In this document: positions 17,368 through 27,841 of the stretch, in pieces
Numbering within the stretch: the stretch's first letter is position 1
How the letters are laid out: each line of letters starts with the position of its first letter
Origin: Pseudacidovorax sp. RU35E
GTDB lineage: Bacteria > Pseudomonadota > Gammaproteobacteria > Burkholderiales > Burkholderiaceae_C
DNA: 64,000 nt
Direction of reading: 5' to 3'
Assembly (NCBI RefSeq): GCF_900156165.1
Contig: NZ_FTMY01000007.1
Coordinates: forward strand, 186,001 to 250,000
Notes under the pieces: generated by a model
Told to the model about the DNA's origin: nothing
The model's database searches: none
The model's input: only the letters and a program-made list of their open reading frames with translations
Translations under genes and position numbers: made by a program

Positions 17368-20007
17368 ATGACTTCGTTCGCCAAGGAAACCCTGCCCATC
17401 AGCCTCGAAGAGGAGATGCGGCGCAGCTATCTCGATTACGCCATGAGCGTGATCGTAGGGCGTGCCCTGCCTGATGCGCGGGACGGCCTCAAGCCCGTAC
17501 ACCGGCGCGTGCTCTTCGCGATGCACGAGCTCAACAACGACTGGAACCGGCCTTACAAGAAGTCGGCCCGTATCGTCGGCGATGTGATCGGCAAGTACCA
17601 CCCGCACGGGGACCAGTCGGTGTACGACACGATCGTGCGGCTGGCGCAAGATTTTTCCATGCGCCACATGCTTGTCGACGGCCAGGGCAATTTCGGCTCG
17701 GTCGACGGCGACAGCGCGGCAGCGATGCGCTATACGGAAATTCGCCTCGCCAAAATCGCGCACGAAATGCTGGCGGATATCGACAAGGAAACCGTCGATT
17801 TCGGCCCCAATTACGACGGCAGCGAAAAGGAGCCGTTGGTATTACCGAGTCGGCTGCCCAACCTGCTGGTCAATGGCTCCGGCGGCATTGCGGTGGGCAT
17901 GGCCACCAACATTCCTCCCCACAACCTGAACGAGGTGGTGGACGCCTGCCTGCACCTGCTGCGACATCCGGACGCCAGCATCGACGATCTGATGGAGATC
18001 GTGCCAGCGCCCGACTTCCCGACCGCCGGCATCATCTACGGCATCAACGGCGTCAAGGAAGGCTATCGCACCGGCCGCGGCAAGGTGGTGATGCGCGCCA
18101 AGTGCCACTTCGAGGACATCGACCGCGGCCAGCGTCAGGCCATCATCGTCGACGAGTTGCCCTACCAGGTGAACAAGAAGACGCTGCAGGAGCGCATGGC
18201 TGAACTGGTGCACGAGAAGAAGCTCGAAGGCATCAGCCACATCCAGGACGAATCCGACAAGTCGGGCATGCGCCTGGTGATCGAGCTCAAGCGCGGCGAA
18301 GTGCCCGAGGTGGTGCTCAACAACCTGTACAAGCAGACGCAGCTGCAGGACACCTTCGGCATCAACATGGTGGCGCTGGTCGACGGCCAGCCCAAGCTGT
18401 GCAACCTGAAGGACCTGGTCCAGGTCTTCCTGCAGCACCGGCGCGAGGTGGTCACGCGGCGCACGGTGTTCAACCTGCGCAAGGCGCGCGAGCGTGGCCA
18501 CGTGCTCGAAGGCCTGGCGGTTGCGCTGGCCAACATCGACGAATTCATCCGCATCATCCGCGAGTCGCCCACGCCGCCGGTGGCCAAGGCCGAGCTGATG
18601 ACCCGCTCGTGGGACAGCAAGCTGGTGCGCGAGATGCTCACCCGCTCGCGCGCCGACGGCGGCACCATCAATGCCGACGACTACCGCCCCGAAGGCCTGG
18701 AACGCATCTACGGCCTGATGGGCGACGGCCTCTACCGCCTGTCCGAGACGCAGGCCCAGGAAATCCTGCAGATGCGTCTGCAGCGCCTGACCGGCCTTGA
18801 GCAGGACAAGATCGTCGCCGAGTACAAGGAAGTGATGGCGGAGATCGACGACCTGCTCGACATCCTGTCCAAGCCCGAACGTGTGTCGGTCATCATCGGC
18901 GAGGAACTCGGCGCCCTGCGCCACGAGTTCGGCCAGACCAAGCTGGGCGCGCGCCGCAGCGAGATCGAATACAGCGCGCAGGACCTCTCGACCGAAGACC
19001 TGATCACGCCCACCGACATGGTGGTCACGCTCTCGCACAGCGGCTACATCAAGAGCCAGCCGCTGTCGGAATATCGGGCGCAGAAGCGCGGCGGGCGTGG
19101 CAAGCAGGCCGCCGCCACCAAGGAAGACGACTGGATCGACCAGCTCTTCATCGCCAACACGCACGACTACATCCTGTGCTTCTCCAATCGCGGCCGCCTG
19201 TACTGGCTCAAGGTGTGGGAAGTGCCATCGGGTTCGCGCAATTCGCGTGGCCGCCCGATCGTCAACATGTTCCCGTTGGCCGAGGGCGAGAAGATCACCG
19301 TCGTGCTGCCGCTGACCGGGGAGACGCGCAACTTCCCGTCGGACCGCTACATCTTCATGGGCACCTCGATGGGCACCGTCAAGAAGACGGCGCTCGACGA
19401 GTTCAGCAATCCGCGCAAGGCCGGCATCATCGCCGTGGACCTGGACGACGGCGACTACCTCATCGGCGCGGCCCTGACCGACGGCAAGCACGACGTGATG
19501 CTGTTCTCCGACGGCGGCAAGGCCGTGCGCTTCGACGAGAACGACGTACGCCCCATGGGCCGCAATGCCCGCGGCGTGCGCGGCATGATGCTGGAGGACG
19601 GCCAAGGGGTGATCGCGATGCTGGTGGCCGAGGACGAGACGCAGAGCGTGCTCACCGCCACCGAAAACGGCTACGGCAAGCGCACCAGCATCACCGAGTA
19701 CACCCGCCACGGCCGGGGAACCAAAGGCATGATCGCGATTCAACAAAGCGAGCGCAACGGCAAGGTCGTGGCCGCCACGCTGGTGCACGTCGACGACGAG
19801 ATCATGCTCATCACCGACAAGGGCGTGCTGGTACGGACACGCGTATCAGAAATCCGCGAACTTGGCCGTGCAACGCAAGGTGTCACGCTCATCAACCTCG
19901 ACGAGGGCGCCCAGCTCAGTGGGCTGCAGCGCATCGTCGAGAACGACGCCAACGCGGCCGTCGATGCGGAAGACGCCGCCGACCCATCCCAGGAGAACCC
20001 TCAATGA
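17368..20007 (+). CDS. gyrA: DNA gyrase subunit A
   Basis: Breaks and rejoins DNA in the A2B2 gyrase that introduces negative supercoils. The 879 residues contain the catalytic Tyr122 in [10 protein letters not shown], the breakage-reunion domain (about 10-500) and six C-terminal beta-pinwheel blades. The GyrA box is QKRGGRGK. The quinolone region reads [10 protein letters not shown]: residue 83 is Gln and 84 Ser where E. coli has Ser and Ala; Asp87 is kept. The leader contains TAAAAT at 17329-17334 as a possible -10 box. The stop overlaps the next gene (ATGA). First gene of the serC-pheA-tyrA-aroA supraoperon. Confidence 0.97.
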   Translation: MTSFAKETLPISLEEEMRRSYLDYAMSVIVGRALPDARDGLKPVHRRVLFAMHELNNDWNRPYKKSARIVGDVIGKYHPHGDQSVYDTIVRLAQDFSMRHMLVDGQGNFGSVDGDSAAAMRYTEIRLAKIAHEMLADIDKETVDFGPNYDGSEKEPLVLPSRLPNLLVNGSGGIAVGMATNIPPHNLNEVVDACLHLLRHPDASIDDLMEIVPAPDFPTAGIIYGINGVKEGYRTGRGKVVMRAKCHFEDIDRGQRQAIIVDELPYQVNKKTLQERMAELVHEKKLEGISHIQDESDKSGMRLVIELKRGEVPEVVLNNLYKQTQLQDTFGINMVALVDGQPKLCNLKDLVQVFLQHRREVVTRRTVFNLRKARERGHVLEGLAVALANIDEFIRIIRESPTPPVAKAELMTRSWDSKLVREMLTRSRADGGTINADDYRPEGLERIYGLMGDGLYRLSETQAQEILQMRLQRLTGLEQDKIVAEYKEVMAEIDDLLDILSKPERVSVIIGEELGALRHEFGQTKLGARRSEIEYSAQDLSTEDLITPTDMVVTLSHSGYIKSQPLSEYRAQKRGGRGKQAAATKEDDWIDQLFIANTHDYILCFSNRGRLYWLKVWEVPSGSRNSRGRPIVNMFPLAEGEKITVVLPLTGETRNFPSDRYIFMGTSMGTVKKTALDEFSNPRKAGIIAVDLDDGDYLIGAALTDGKHDVMLFSDGGKAVRFDENDVRPMGRNARGVRGMMLEDGQGVIAMLVAEDETQSVLTATENGYGKRTSITEYTRHGRGTKGMIAIQQSERNGKVVAATLVHVDDEIMLITDKGVLVRTRVSEIRELGRATQGVTLINLDEGAQLSGLQRIVENDANAAVDAEDAADPSQENPQ

Positions 20008-20609
20008 AGAAACACATCAAGACCGCCCTGATCGGCGCCACGCTCGCTGCAGCCGTCTCCGGCGCCTGGGCACAGGACAAGGCTGCCCTCATCAAGCAGT
20101 TCATCGAGCTGCAGAAGCCGGGCGTGGAAGCGCTGGCGCGCGGCCTGGTCGAGGAATCCAGCCTGCCCATCGCTCGCGCGGGTGCAGGCTACCTGCAGAC
20201 CCAGGTGCCCGAAGCCAAGCGTGAAGCCGCTGGCAAGGCTGCCGACGCCGAGCTGAAGAAGTATTTCGACGACACCTATCCGCTGGTGCGCGACAAGGCC
20301 GTCCAGCTGGCTCCGTCGGCGCTGACTCCGGTCATGGAGCAGAACTTCAGCGAAGAAGAGATGCGCCAGCTGGTGGCCTGGGTCAGCTCGCCGGTGAGCA
20401 AGAAATACCAGGAACTCAATCCGCAGCTTCAGAACGCGCTGACCGAAAAGCTGGTGGCTGAAACCCGCGCCTCGGTGGAACCCAAGCTCCGCGCGCTGGA
20501 CACCAACGTCGCCAAGGCCCTGGGCGCCCCCACCGACGGCGGCGCAGCCAAGGGCAACGGCGGTGCCAGCAGCAGCAGCGCAGCCCCCAAGGCGCCTGCC
20601 AAGAAGTAA
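20004..20609 (+). CDS. DUF2059 secreted protein
   Basis: The 201-residue protein has a Sec signal peptide ([20 protein letters not shown], cut after AWAQ) and a helical DUF2059 region centred on [25 protein letters not shown]. It ends in a low-complexity Gly/Ser/Ala/Lys tail. The function is unknown; periplasmic location is predicted. AGGAG at 19991 plus an ATGA overlap with the gyrA stop couples its translation to gyrase. The same neighbour is expected in related species but was not checked. Confidence 0.82.
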   Translation: MKKHIKTALIGATLAAAVSGAWAQDKAALIKQFIELQKPGVEALARGLVEESSLPIARAGAGYLQTQVPEAKREAAGKAADAELKKYFDDTYPLVRDKAVQLAPSALTPVMEQNFSEEEMRQLVAWVSSPVSKKYQELNPQLQNALTEKLVAETRASVEPKLRALDTNVAKALGAPTDGGAAKGNGGASSSSAAPKAPAKK

Positions 20610-20636
20610 GTTCGCTTTCGCCCGATTGTCCACCGC

Positions 20637-21758
20637 ATGACCCCCGCTGCCCAAAGCCGTCCCTACAACTTCTCTGCCGGCCCTGCCGCGATGCCGGAGG
20701 CGGTGCTGTCACGCGCTGCGGCGGAGATGCTCGACTGGCACGGCAGCGGCATGGGCGTCATGGAGATGAGCCACCGCGGCAAGGAGTTCGGCGAGATCAT
20801 CGGTCGGGCGGAAGCGGACTTCCGCCAGCTGCTCGCGGTGCCCTCCAACTTCCGAATCCTGTTCATGCAGGGCGGTGGGCTGGGTGAAAACGCGATCGTG
20901 CCGCTGAACCTCTCGCGCGGAGGTACGGTCGACTTCGTGGTCACGGGCAGTTGGAGCACCAAGTCGCTCAAGGAAGCTGGCCGCTATTGCAAGGCACGCA
21001 CGGCCGCCACCAATGCCGAAGGCGGGCATATGGCCATCCCGGACGCTGCGCAATGGTCGCTGAGCCCGGATGCCGCCTATGTGCACCTGTGCTCCAACGA
21101 AACGATCAACGGCATCGAATTCCAGGAACTGCCCGACCTGAAGGCCCTGGGCAGCGACGCGCCGTTGGTCATCGACTTCTCCTCGCATGTCGCCTCGCGC
21201 AGCGTGGACTGGCAGCGCGTGGGCCTGGCCTTCGGCGGCGCCCAGAAGAACCTTGGCCCCGCCGGCCTCACGATGGTGGTCGTGCGCGAGGATCTGCTGG
21301 ACCGCGCCCTGCCCATCTGCCCGAGCGCCTTCAGCTACAAGCTCGTGGCGGAGAACGACTCGATGTACAACACGCCGCCGACCTGGGGCATCTACATCGC
21401 GGGCCTGACCTTCCAGTGGCTGCTCGAGCAGAAGGAAGGCGAGCTCAGCGGTGTGGCCGCCATGGAAGCGCGCAACATCGCCAAGGCGAAGCTGCTGTAC
21501 GAGTTCATCGACGCATCGGCCTTCTATGAGAGCAGGGTCGACACGTCGTGCCGCTCGCGCATGAACGTCCCCTTCCTGCTGGCCGACGAGTCGCGCAACG
21601 AGGCCTTCCTGGCAGGGGCAAAGGCGGCCGGGCTGCTGCAGCTCAAGGGCCACAAATCCGTCGGCGGCATGCGGGCCAGCATCTACAACGCCATGCCGCT
21701 GGAAGGCGTTCAGGCACTGGTTTCCTACATGAGAGAATTCGAGCGCCTGCACGCCTGA
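20637..21758 (+). CDS. serC: Phosphoserine aminotransferase
   Basis: PLP enzyme converting 3-phosphohydroxypyruvate and glutamate to phosphoserine, and also acting in pyridoxine synthesis. The 373 residues begin with [15 protein letters not shown], followed by [16 protein letters not shown] and the PLP lysine Lys204 in [14 protein letters not shown] follow, with [18 protein letters not shown] near the end. Family length and order are intact. The gene starts 27 bp after the DUF2059 gene and is followed by pheA after 21 bp, in the conserved serC-pheA-tyrA-aroA block. Confidence 0.97.
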   Translation: MTPAAQSRPYNFSAGPAAMPEAVLSRAAAEMLDWHGSGMGVMEMSHRGKEFGEIIGRAEADFRQLLAVPSNFRILFMQGGGLGENAIVPLNLSRGGTVDFVVTGSWSTKSLKEAGRYCKARTAATNAEGGHMAIPDAAQWSLSPDAAYVHLCSNETINGIEFQELPDLKALGSDAPLVIDFSSHVASRSVDWQRVGLAFGGAQKNLGPAGLTMVVVREDLLDRALPICPSAFSYKLVAENDSMYNTPPTWGIYIAGLTFQWLLEQKEGELSGVAAMEARNIAKAKLLYEFIDASAFYESRVDTSCRSRMNVPFLLADESRNEAFLAGAKAAGLLQLKGHKSVGGMRASIYNAMPLEGVQALVSYMREFERLHA

Positions 21759-21779
21759 ACACAGGTGTGAGTCCGCTCG

Positions 21780-22901
21780 ATGACCGCTCACCAATCCCCT
21801 CCTCCCTACCCTTCCTCTGCCGCCGACAGCCTCGCGCCGCTGCGCGATCGCATCGACGCGCTGGATGCCCAATTGCTCGACCTGCTGAACCAGCGCGCCC
21901 ATGTGGCCGAGCTGGTGGGCGAGGTGAAGAAGCGCGAGGGTACGCCCTACTTCCGGCCTGACCGCGTCGCGCAGGTCATCGAGAAGGTCAAGCGCAACAA
22001 CCCCGGGCCGCTCAAGGGGGCCCATGTCGAAGCCATCTGGCGCGAGATCATGTCGGCCTGCCTGGCACTCGAATCGCCTCAACGTGTGGCGGTGCTGGGT
22101 CCCGAAGGCACCTTCTGCGAGCAGGCCGCCATCGAGTACTTCGGCGGCGCGGCCGACCTGGTGTACTGCGCCACCTTCGACGAAGTCTTCCATGCCACGG
22201 CTGCCGGCAGCGCGCAATACGGCGTCGTGGGCGTCGAGAACTCCACCGAAGGTGCCGTGGCACGCTCGCTCGACCTGTTCCTGCATTCGCCCGCCCACGT
22301 GGTCGGCGAGGTCAGCCTGCTGGTGCGCCACAACCTGCTTTGCAGCCGCAATTCGCTGGACGACATCGAGGTGGTGATGGCCCATCCGCAGGCCCTCGCA
22401 CAGTGCCATGGCTGGCTGTCCAAGCACCTGCCCAAGGCGGAGCGGCGCGCCGTCTCGAGCAACGCCGAAGGCGCGCGGCTGGCCGGAACCAATCCGGCTT
22501 GGGCAGGGATCGCCGGCGAGCGTGCAGCCACCCAGTTCGGCCTGCACATCGTGGCCCATGCCATCCAGGACGACCCGTACAACCGCACGCGCTTCGCCGT
22601 CATCTGCCTGCCGCATACGCTCGCCATGCCACCCGCTTCGGGGCGCGACATGACCAGCCTCGTGGTCTCGGTGCCCAACAAGCCGGGCGCCGTGCACGAC
22701 CTTCTCGTGCCACTGAAGGAGCACAAGGTCTCGATGACGCGCTTCGAGTCGCGTCCCGCACGCACGGGCCAGTGGGAGTACTACTTCTACATCGACCTCG
22801 ACGGCCATCCCAGCCAGCCGAACGTGGCCGCCGCCCTGGCCGAGCTGCGCGGCCTGTGCGCCTTCTTCAAGATCATCGGCGCCTACCCGGTCAAGGCCTG
22901 A
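21780..22901 (+). CDS. pheA: Bifunctional chorismate mutase/prephenate dehydratase (P-protein)
   Basis: Makes prephenate from chorismate and then phenylpyruvate for phenylalanine. Three domains are seen in 373 residues: chorismate mutase AroQ (about 18-100, LAPLRDRIDALDAQLLDLL), prephenate dehydratase (about 102-285, with VLGPEGTFCEQAA, VGVENSTEG and the ITNPYNRTRF-like DDPYNRTRFAVI), and a C-terminal ACT domain (about 295-370, SVPNKPGAVHDLL and the ESRPA motif) for feedback inhibition by phenylalanine. It is part of an uninterrupted plus-strand operon. Confidence 0.97.
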   Translation: MTAHQSPPPYPSSAADSLAPLRDRIDALDAQLLDLLNQRAHVAELVGEVKKREGTPYFRPDRVAQVIEKVKRNNPGPLKGAHVEAIWREIMSACLALESPQRVAVLGPEGTFCEQAAIEYFGGAADLVYCATFDEVFHATAAGSAQYGVVGVENSTEGAVARSLDLFLHSPAHVVGEVSLLVRHNLLCSRNSLDDIEVVMAHPQALAQCHGWLSKHLPKAERRAVSSNAEGARLAGTNPAWAGIAGERAATQFGLHIVAHAIQDDPYNRTRFAVICLPHTLAMPPASGRDMTSLVVSVPNKPGAVHDLLVPLKEHKVSMTRFESRPARTGQWEYYFYIDLDGHPSQPNVAAALAELRGLCAFFKIIGAYPVKA

Positions 22902-22911
22902 GGCTGCGGGC

Positions 22912-23781
22912 ATGTTCCAGCAACTCGGCCTGATCGGCTGCGGCCTCATCGGCGGCTCCTTTGCGCTGGCACTGCGTCAGGCGGGGCTGGTGCGCCGGGT
23001 AGTCGGCTACAGCAAGTCGCCTTCCACCACCGAGCGCGCGCGCCAATTGGGCGTGATCGACACCGAGGCGCCTTCCGCCTTGCAGGCCGTTGCCGGTGCC
23101 GACATCGTGGTGCTGGCGGTACCGGTGGCCGCGACGGAATCCACCCTGAGCGCCATCCGCCACGGCCTGGGCGAGCAGACGCTGCTGATGGATGTGGGCT
23201 CGACCAAGGGCGACGTGGTGCAGGCCGGCCTTCGCGCACTGCAGCAGCAGGCCGGCAACTTCGTGCCCGCCCATCCCATCGCGGGCAAGGAGGTCGCGGG
23301 CGTCGAGCATGCCGAGGGCGCCCTCTTCGTGGGTCGGCACGTGATTCTCACGCCCACCGAGCGTTCACGCGCAGAGCAGGTGCAGCGCGCCATCGATGTC
23401 TGGAGCCGCATCGGCGCCCGCGTCCTGACGATGGATGCGGCGTCGCACGACGCTGCCCTGGCGGCCGTCAGCCATCTGCCCCATCTGCTCGCGTTTGCCT
23501 TCATGCAATCGGTGGCACATCAGCCTGACGGCGCCCGATGGCTCGAGTTGGCCGGGCCCGGATTCCGCGATTTCTCGCGCATCGCTGCCGGCGAACCCAC
23601 GGTCTGGCGCGACATCCTTCTGGCCAATCGCGAAGAAGTGCTGCGGCAGTCGCGGGCCTTCCGCGAGGCCCTGATGGATTTCGAGGCAAGGATCGCTGCG
23701 GGCGACGCCGACGGCCTCGTCGACGCCATCGGTCGGGCCAGCCGGGCACGCGCGTCGCTGAAGCCTGCACTCTCGCACTGA
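22912..23781 (+). CDS. tyrA: Prephenate dehydrogenase
   Basis: NAD(P)-dependent enzyme converting prephenate to 4-hydroxyphenylpyruvate for tyrosine synthesis. The 289 residues open with the Rossmann loop LGLIGCGLIGGSFALAL. Catalytic-domain motifs ADIVVLAVPV, DVGSTKGDV, HPIAGKEVAGVEHA and AAVSHLPHLLAF follow. It is monofunctional, with no chorismate mutase or ACT domain. It sits 10 bp after pheA. Confidence 0.96.
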   Translation: MFQQLGLIGCGLIGGSFALALRQAGLVRRVVGYSKSPSTTERARQLGVIDTEAPSALQAVAGADIVVLAVPVAATESTLSAIRHGLGEQTLLMDVGSTKGDVVQAGLRALQQQAGNFVPAHPIAGKEVAGVEHAEGALFVGRHVILTPTERSRAEQVQRAIDVWSRIGARVLTMDAASHDAALAAVSHLPHLLAFAFMQSVAHQPDGARWLELAGPGFRDFSRIAAGEPTVWRDILLANREEVLRQSRAFREALMDFEARIAAGDADGLVDAIGRASRARASLKPALSH

Positions 23782-23824
23782 GCGCACCACCGTGCATCGG
23801 CTGATGGGTACCCCTTTCGACCTT

Positions 23825-23856
23825 GCCGCCGGGCGCTGAGTTGCCGGCCCGGCGGC
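23825..23856 (+). promoter_or_regulatory. Strong hairpin in the tyrA-aroA gap
   Basis: A perfect 10-bp stem GCCGCCGGGC (23825-23834) with GCCCGGCGGC (23847-23856) and a 12-base loop, ending 19 bases before the aroA-cmk ATG. No T run follows. The bases between hairpin and start are nearly all pyrimidine (CTCCTCCTCTCCTTCC). It could be a processing or stability element, or a translation control site. Confidence 0.5.
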
Positions 23857-23875
23857 TAACTCCTCCTCTCCTTCC

Positions 23876-25885
23876 ATGTACGCCACCGAGTTCCTCGACC
23901 TTCCCGCGCTGACCGGCGCCGGCGGCACCGTGCGGCTGCCCGGCTCCAAGAGCATCTCCAACCGCGTGCTCCTGCTGGCCGCACTGGCCAGCGGCACGAC
24001 CGAGATCTACGACCTCCTGGATTCGGACGACACCCGCGTGATGCTGGAAGCGCTCACTCAGTTGGGTTGCACCCTCACCCGCGACGGCGCGGTGCTGCGC
24101 ATCGAGGGACTGGGCGGCCAGGTGAAGCAGCGGCAGGCCGACCTGTTCCTGGGCAATGCGGGCACGGCGATGCGGCCGCTGACCGCAGCGCTGGCGCTGC
24201 TGGGCGGCGACTTCCAGCTGCGCGGCGTGCCGCGTATGCACGAGCGCCCGATCGGCGACCTGGTCGACGCCCTGGTGCAGCTGGGTTGCCCGATCGACTA
24301 CCTGGGCAACCCCGGCTACCCGCCGCTGCGCATCCGCCCGGCCCAGATCTCGGCCCTGCAGCTCGACACACCGATCCGCGTTCGGGGTGATGTTTCGAGC
24401 CAGTTCCTCACGGCCCTGCTGCTGGCCCTGCCGCTGGCGGCCGGCAACCGCGACGTGGTGATCGAGGTGGTGGGCGAACTGATCTCCAAGCCTTACATCG
24501 AGATCACGCTCAACCTGCTGGCCCGCTTCGGCATCCAGGTGCAGCGCGAGGAATGGCGCCGCTTCACGATCCCGCAGGGCAGCCGCTACGTCACGCCCGG
24601 GCGCATCCACGTGGAGGCGGACGCGTCCTCGGCCAGCTACTTCATCGGCCTGGGCGCGCTGGCCGCGCCGCTGCCGGGCGCGAACGGCATCCGCATCGAA
24701 GGCGTGGGCGCCGATTCGATCCAGGGCGACATCCGCTTCATCGACGCCGCCCGGCAGATGGGCGCGCAGGTGGACAGCGGACCCAACTGGCTGGAGGTGC
24801 GGCGCGGCGCCTGGCCGCTCAAGTCCATCGACCTGGACTGCAATGCCATCCCCGACGCCGCCATGACGCTGGCCGTGATGGCGCTGTATGCCGACGGCCC
24901 GTGCCGGCTGCGCAACATCGCCAGCTGGCGCGTGAAGGAGACCGACCGCATCGACGCCATGGAGGCCGAGCTGCGCAAGCTGGGCGCCATCGTCGAGTCG
25001 GGGCCGGACTTCATCGTCGTGCATCCCCTGCCCGCCGGCCAATGGAAGCCGGTCGCCATCCACACCTACGACGATCACCGAGTGGCCATGTGCTTCTCGC
25101 TGGCGGCCTTCAACCCCGACCGCCGGCCAGTGCGCATCCTCGACCCGAAATGCGTCGCCAAGACCTTTCCCGACTATTTCGAGACCCTGTTCTCGGTGGT
25201 TGCGGCAGACGAGGTGCCGGTGCTCTGCGTCGACGGCCCCACCGCCTCGGGCAAGGGCACGCTGGCGGCCGAGCTGGCGCTGCGCCTGGGCTACCACTAC
25301 CTGGATTCGGGCACGCTCTACCGCGTGGCGGGCCTCGCGACGCGACGCGCCTGCCTCGAGCCGGAACCGGCCCACGAGGCGGCCATCGCCGCACTTGCCC
25401 GCGCCCTGCCCCTGCGCTTCGACGCCGGCCGCGTGCTGCTGGCCGACGAGGACGTGACGGACGCCATCCGCACCGAGGCGGCCGGCATGGACGCCTCGCG
25501 CGTGTCGGCCCTGCCCGGCGTGCGCGCCGCCCTCACCGAGCTGCAGCACAGCTTTCGCCGCCTGCCCGGCCTTGTGGCCGACGGCCGCGACATGGGCACG
25601 GTGATCTTTCCCGAAGCGCCACTGAAGGTCTATCTGACCGCCAGCGCCGAGCACCGGGCGGAGCGCCGGTATAAGCAATTGATTTCCAAAGGAATTCCCG
25701 CTATACTCGCCGACCTTCGCGCGGACCTGGAAGCGCGCGACGCGCGCGACTCGAATCGCAGCGTCGCTCCCCTCAAGCCCGCGCAGGACGCCCGCCTCCT
25801 GGACAACTCCTTTCTCAGCATCGATCAGTCGGTCGAGCAGGTGTTGGACTGGTGGCGGCAGGTGCAGCCCTTCGAGACGCATTGA
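23876..25885 (+). CDS. aroA-cmk: Fused EPSP synthase / cytidylate kinase
   Basis: Bifunctional protein of 669 residues. Residues 1 to about 440 are 3-phosphoshikimate 1-carboxyvinyltransferase (shikimate pathway), with [10 protein letters not shown] near residue 22, [11 protein letters not shown] near 92, SSQFLTALL, and [12 protein letters not shown] near 350. From about 443 a cytidylate kinase follows, with P-loop [39 protein letters not shown] and ERRYKQL. The junction is direct, with no stop or internal start needed. In most bacteria these are two adjacent genes; the fusion is typical of Comamonadaceae. There is no purine-rich Shine-Dalgarno sequence. Confidence 0.96.
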   Translation: MYATEFLDLPALTGAGGTVRLPGSKSISNRVLLLAALASGTTEIYDLLDSDDTRVMLEALTQLGCTLTRDGAVLRIEGLGGQVKQRQADLFLGNAGTAMRPLTAALALLGGDFQLRGVPRMHERPIGDLVDALVQLGCPIDYLGNPGYPPLRIRPAQISALQLDTPIRVRGDVSSQFLTALLLALPLAAGNRDVVIEVVGELISKPYIEITLNLLARFGIQVQREEWRRFTIPQGSRYVTPGRIHVEADASSASYFIGLGALAAPLPGANGIRIEGVGADSIQGDIRFIDAARQMGAQVDSGPNWLEVRRGAWPLKSIDLDCNAIPDAAMTLAVMALYADGPCRLRNIASWRVKETDRIDAMEAELRKLGAIVESGPDFIVVHPLPAGQWKPVAIHTYDDHRVAMCFSLAAFNPDRRPVRILDPKCVAKTFPDYFETLFSVVAADEVPVLCVDGPTASGKGTLAAELALRLGYHYLDSGTLYRVAGLATRRACLEPEPAHEAAIAALARALPLRFDAGRVLLADEDVTDAIRTEAAGMDASRVSALPGVRAALTELQHSFRRLPGLVADGRDMGTVIFPEAPLKVYLTASAEHRAERRYKQLISKGIPAILADLRADLEARDARDSNRSVAPLKPAQDARLLDNSFLSIDQSVEQVLDWWRQVQPFETH

Positions 25886-26036
25886 GCGCTCGCGTCGGGC
25901 TCGGCGCCCCGGCCCTGCCGGGTGCGCCTATCGCTCCAGGCAGGCTCCTCTCGCGCGTCAGCGCACCGGCCTGCTGGTTGTTCAACCTCCAACCCCCGGG
26001 CTTCACTGCCCAAACCACCGGTTCCAGTCATAGAAA

Positions 26037-26066
26037 CAGCCGCACGCGATGTTGCATGGGCGGCTG
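26037..26066 (+). promoter_or_regulatory. Leader hairpin before rpsA
   Basis: CAGCCGC (26037-26043) pairs with GCGGCTG (26060-26066) around a 16-base loop that can form an inner ATG/CAT pair. It lies 30 bases before the rpsA ATG and 15 bases before its GGAAGGAA ribosome site. In E. coli the rpsA leader is folded and mediates autoregulation by S1; a similar role here is inferred. Confidence 0.45.
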
Positions 26067-26095
26067 GAAACCTGGAGAGACCGGAAGGAAACTCA

Positions 26096-27781
26096 ATGTC
26101 CGAATCTTTTGCCGCCCTCTTTGAAGAGTCCCTGACGCGTTCCGAAATGCGCGCGGGCGAGGTGATCACCGCCGAGGTGGTCCGCGTCGAGCACAACCAC
26201 GTCGTGGTCAATGCCGGCCTGAAGTCCGAAGCCTACGTGCCGATCGACGAGTTCAAGAACGACAAGGGCGAACTCGAAGTCCAGGCCGGCGACTTCGTCT
26301 CCGTGGCCATCGGCTCCGTCGAGAACGGCTACGGCGACACCATCCTCTCGCGCGACACGGCCAAGCGTCTGGCTTCGTGGCTGGCGCTCGAGAAGGCCCT
26401 GGAATCCGGTGAATTCGTCACCGGCACGACCAGCGGCAAGGTCAAGGGCGGCCTGACGGTGCTGGTCAACGGCATCCGCGCCTTCCTGCCGGGCTCGCTG
26501 ATCGACACCCGTCCTATCAAGGACCTGACTCCGTTCGAAAACAAGACGATGGAGTTCAAGGTCATCAAGCTCGACCGCAAGCGCAACAACGTCGTTCTGT
26601 CGCGCCGTGCCGTGGTCGAAGCCTCGATGGGCGAAGAGCGCGCCAAGCTGATGGAGACGCTGAAGGAAGGCGCCATCGTCCGCGGGGTGGTCAAGAACAT
26701 CACCGAATACGGTGCCTTCGTCGACCTCGGCGGCATCGACGGCCTGCTGCACATCACGGACATGGCCTGGCGCCGTGTCCGCCACCCGAGCGAAGTCGTT
26801 CAGGCCGGCCAGGAAATCACCGCCAAGATCCTCAAGTTCGACACCGAGAAGAACCGCGTCTCGCTGGGTCTCAAGCAGATGGGCGACGACCCGTGGCTGG
26901 GCGTGTCGCGCCGCTATCCGCAAGGCACGCGCCTGTTCGGCAAGGTCACGAACATCGCCGACTACGGCGCGTTCGTCGAACTCGAACCGGGCATCGAAGG
27001 CCTGGTGCACGTGTCCGAGATGGACTGGACCAACAAGAACGTGGCGCCCAACAAGATCGTCTCCATGGGCGACGAAGTGGAAGTCATGGTCCTGGAGATC
27101 GACGAAGACAAGCGCCGCATCAGCCTGGGCATGAAGCAGTGCAAGGCCAACCCGTGGCAAGAGTTCGCGCAGAACACCAAGCGCGGCGACCGCGTGAAGG
27201 GCCCGATCAAGTCGATCACCGACTTCGGCGTCTTCGTGGGTCTGGCTGCCGGCATCGACGGCCTGGTGCACCTGTCCGACCTGTCGTGGAACGAAGCCGG
27301 CGAGACCGCCGTTCGCAACTACAAGAAGGGCCAGGAAGTCGACGCGATCGTGCTGGCTGTCGACGTGGACCGCGAGCGCATCAGCCTGGGTATCAAGCAG
27401 CTGGACGGTGACCCGTTCACCACCTTCTCGTCCGTCAATGACAAGGGCCAGATCGTGACCGGCAAGGTCAAGACCGTCGACGCCCGTGGCGCCGAGATCG
27501 ACCTGGGCGGCGACGTCGTCGGCTACCTGCGCGCTTCGGAAATCTCCCGCGACCGCGTGGAAGATGCCCGCAACGTGCTCAAGGAAGGCGACGAAGTCAC
27601 GGCCGTGGTCACCAACGTGGACCGCAAGAACCGCAGCATCCAGCTGTCGATCCGCCAGAAGGACATGGTCGACCAGCAGGAAGCCATGGCCAGCCTGAGC
27701 CAGCAGTCGGCCCGCGAAAACGCCGGCACCACCAGCCTGGGCGCCCTGCTGCGCGCCAAGCTGGACGGCAGCGACAAGTAA
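26096..27781 (+). CDS. rpsA: 30S ribosomal protein S1
   Basis: RNA-binding ribosomal protein needed for translation of most mRNAs with weak or structured starts. The 561 residues carry six S1 (OB-fold) repeats. The first, [20 protein letters not shown], and later ones, such as [41 protein letters not shown] and [21 protein letters not shown], are easily seen. ATG at 26096 follows GGAAGGAA by about six bases; the frame stays open upstream but without conserved sequence. Downstream of aroA-cmk and upstream of ihfB, as in many proteobacteria. Confidence 0.98.
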   Translation: MSESFAALFEESLTRSEMRAGEVITAEVVRVEHNHVVVNAGLKSEAYVPIDEFKNDKGELEVQAGDFVSVAIGSVENGYGDTILSRDTAKRLASWLALEKALESGEFVTGTTSGKVKGGLTVLVNGIRAFLPGSLIDTRPIKDLTPFENKTMEFKVIKLDRKRNNVVLSRRAVVEASMGEERAKLMETLKEGAIVRGVVKNITEYGAFVDLGGIDGLLHITDMAWRRVRHPSEVVQAGQEITAKILKFDTEKNRVSLGLKQMGDDPWLGVSRRYPQGTRLFGKVTNIADYGAFVELEPGIEGLVHVSEMDWTNKNVAPNKIVSMGDEVEVMVLEIDEDKRRISLGMKQCKANPWQEFAQNTKRGDRVKGPIKSITDFGVFVGLAAGIDGLVHLSDLSWNEAGETAVRNYKKGQEVDAIVLAVDVDRERISLGIKQLDGDPFTTFSSVNDKGQIVTGKVKTVDARGAEIDLGGDVVGYLRASEISRDRVEDARNVLKEGDEVTAVVTNVDRKNRSIQLSIRQKDMVDQQEAMASLSQQSARENAGTTSLGALLRAKLDGSDK

Positions 27782-27795
27782 TCGACGCGGATTGC

Positions 27796-27830
27796 GGCGG
27801 GCCGTGGGTGCGCGAGCACCCCGGCCCGCC
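27796..27830 (+). promoter_or_regulatory. Long GC hairpin between rpsA and ihfB
   Basis: The outer 8-bp stem GGCGGGCC/GGCCCGCC (27796-27803 with 27823-27830) encloses a 6-bp stem GGGTGC/GCACCC with a GCGA tetraloop. There is no T run after it. It ends 11 bases before the ihfB ATG, where a ribosome site would be expected, and none is visible. It could protect the rpsA mRNA end or limit ihfB translation. Confidence 0.5.
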
Positions 27831-27841
27831 GTGTGCCAGCA

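Noticed and set aside
17842-19788. A 648-codon open frame antisense to gyrA
   Set aside because: Antisense shadow of a strongly conserved gene, no ribosome site or motif.
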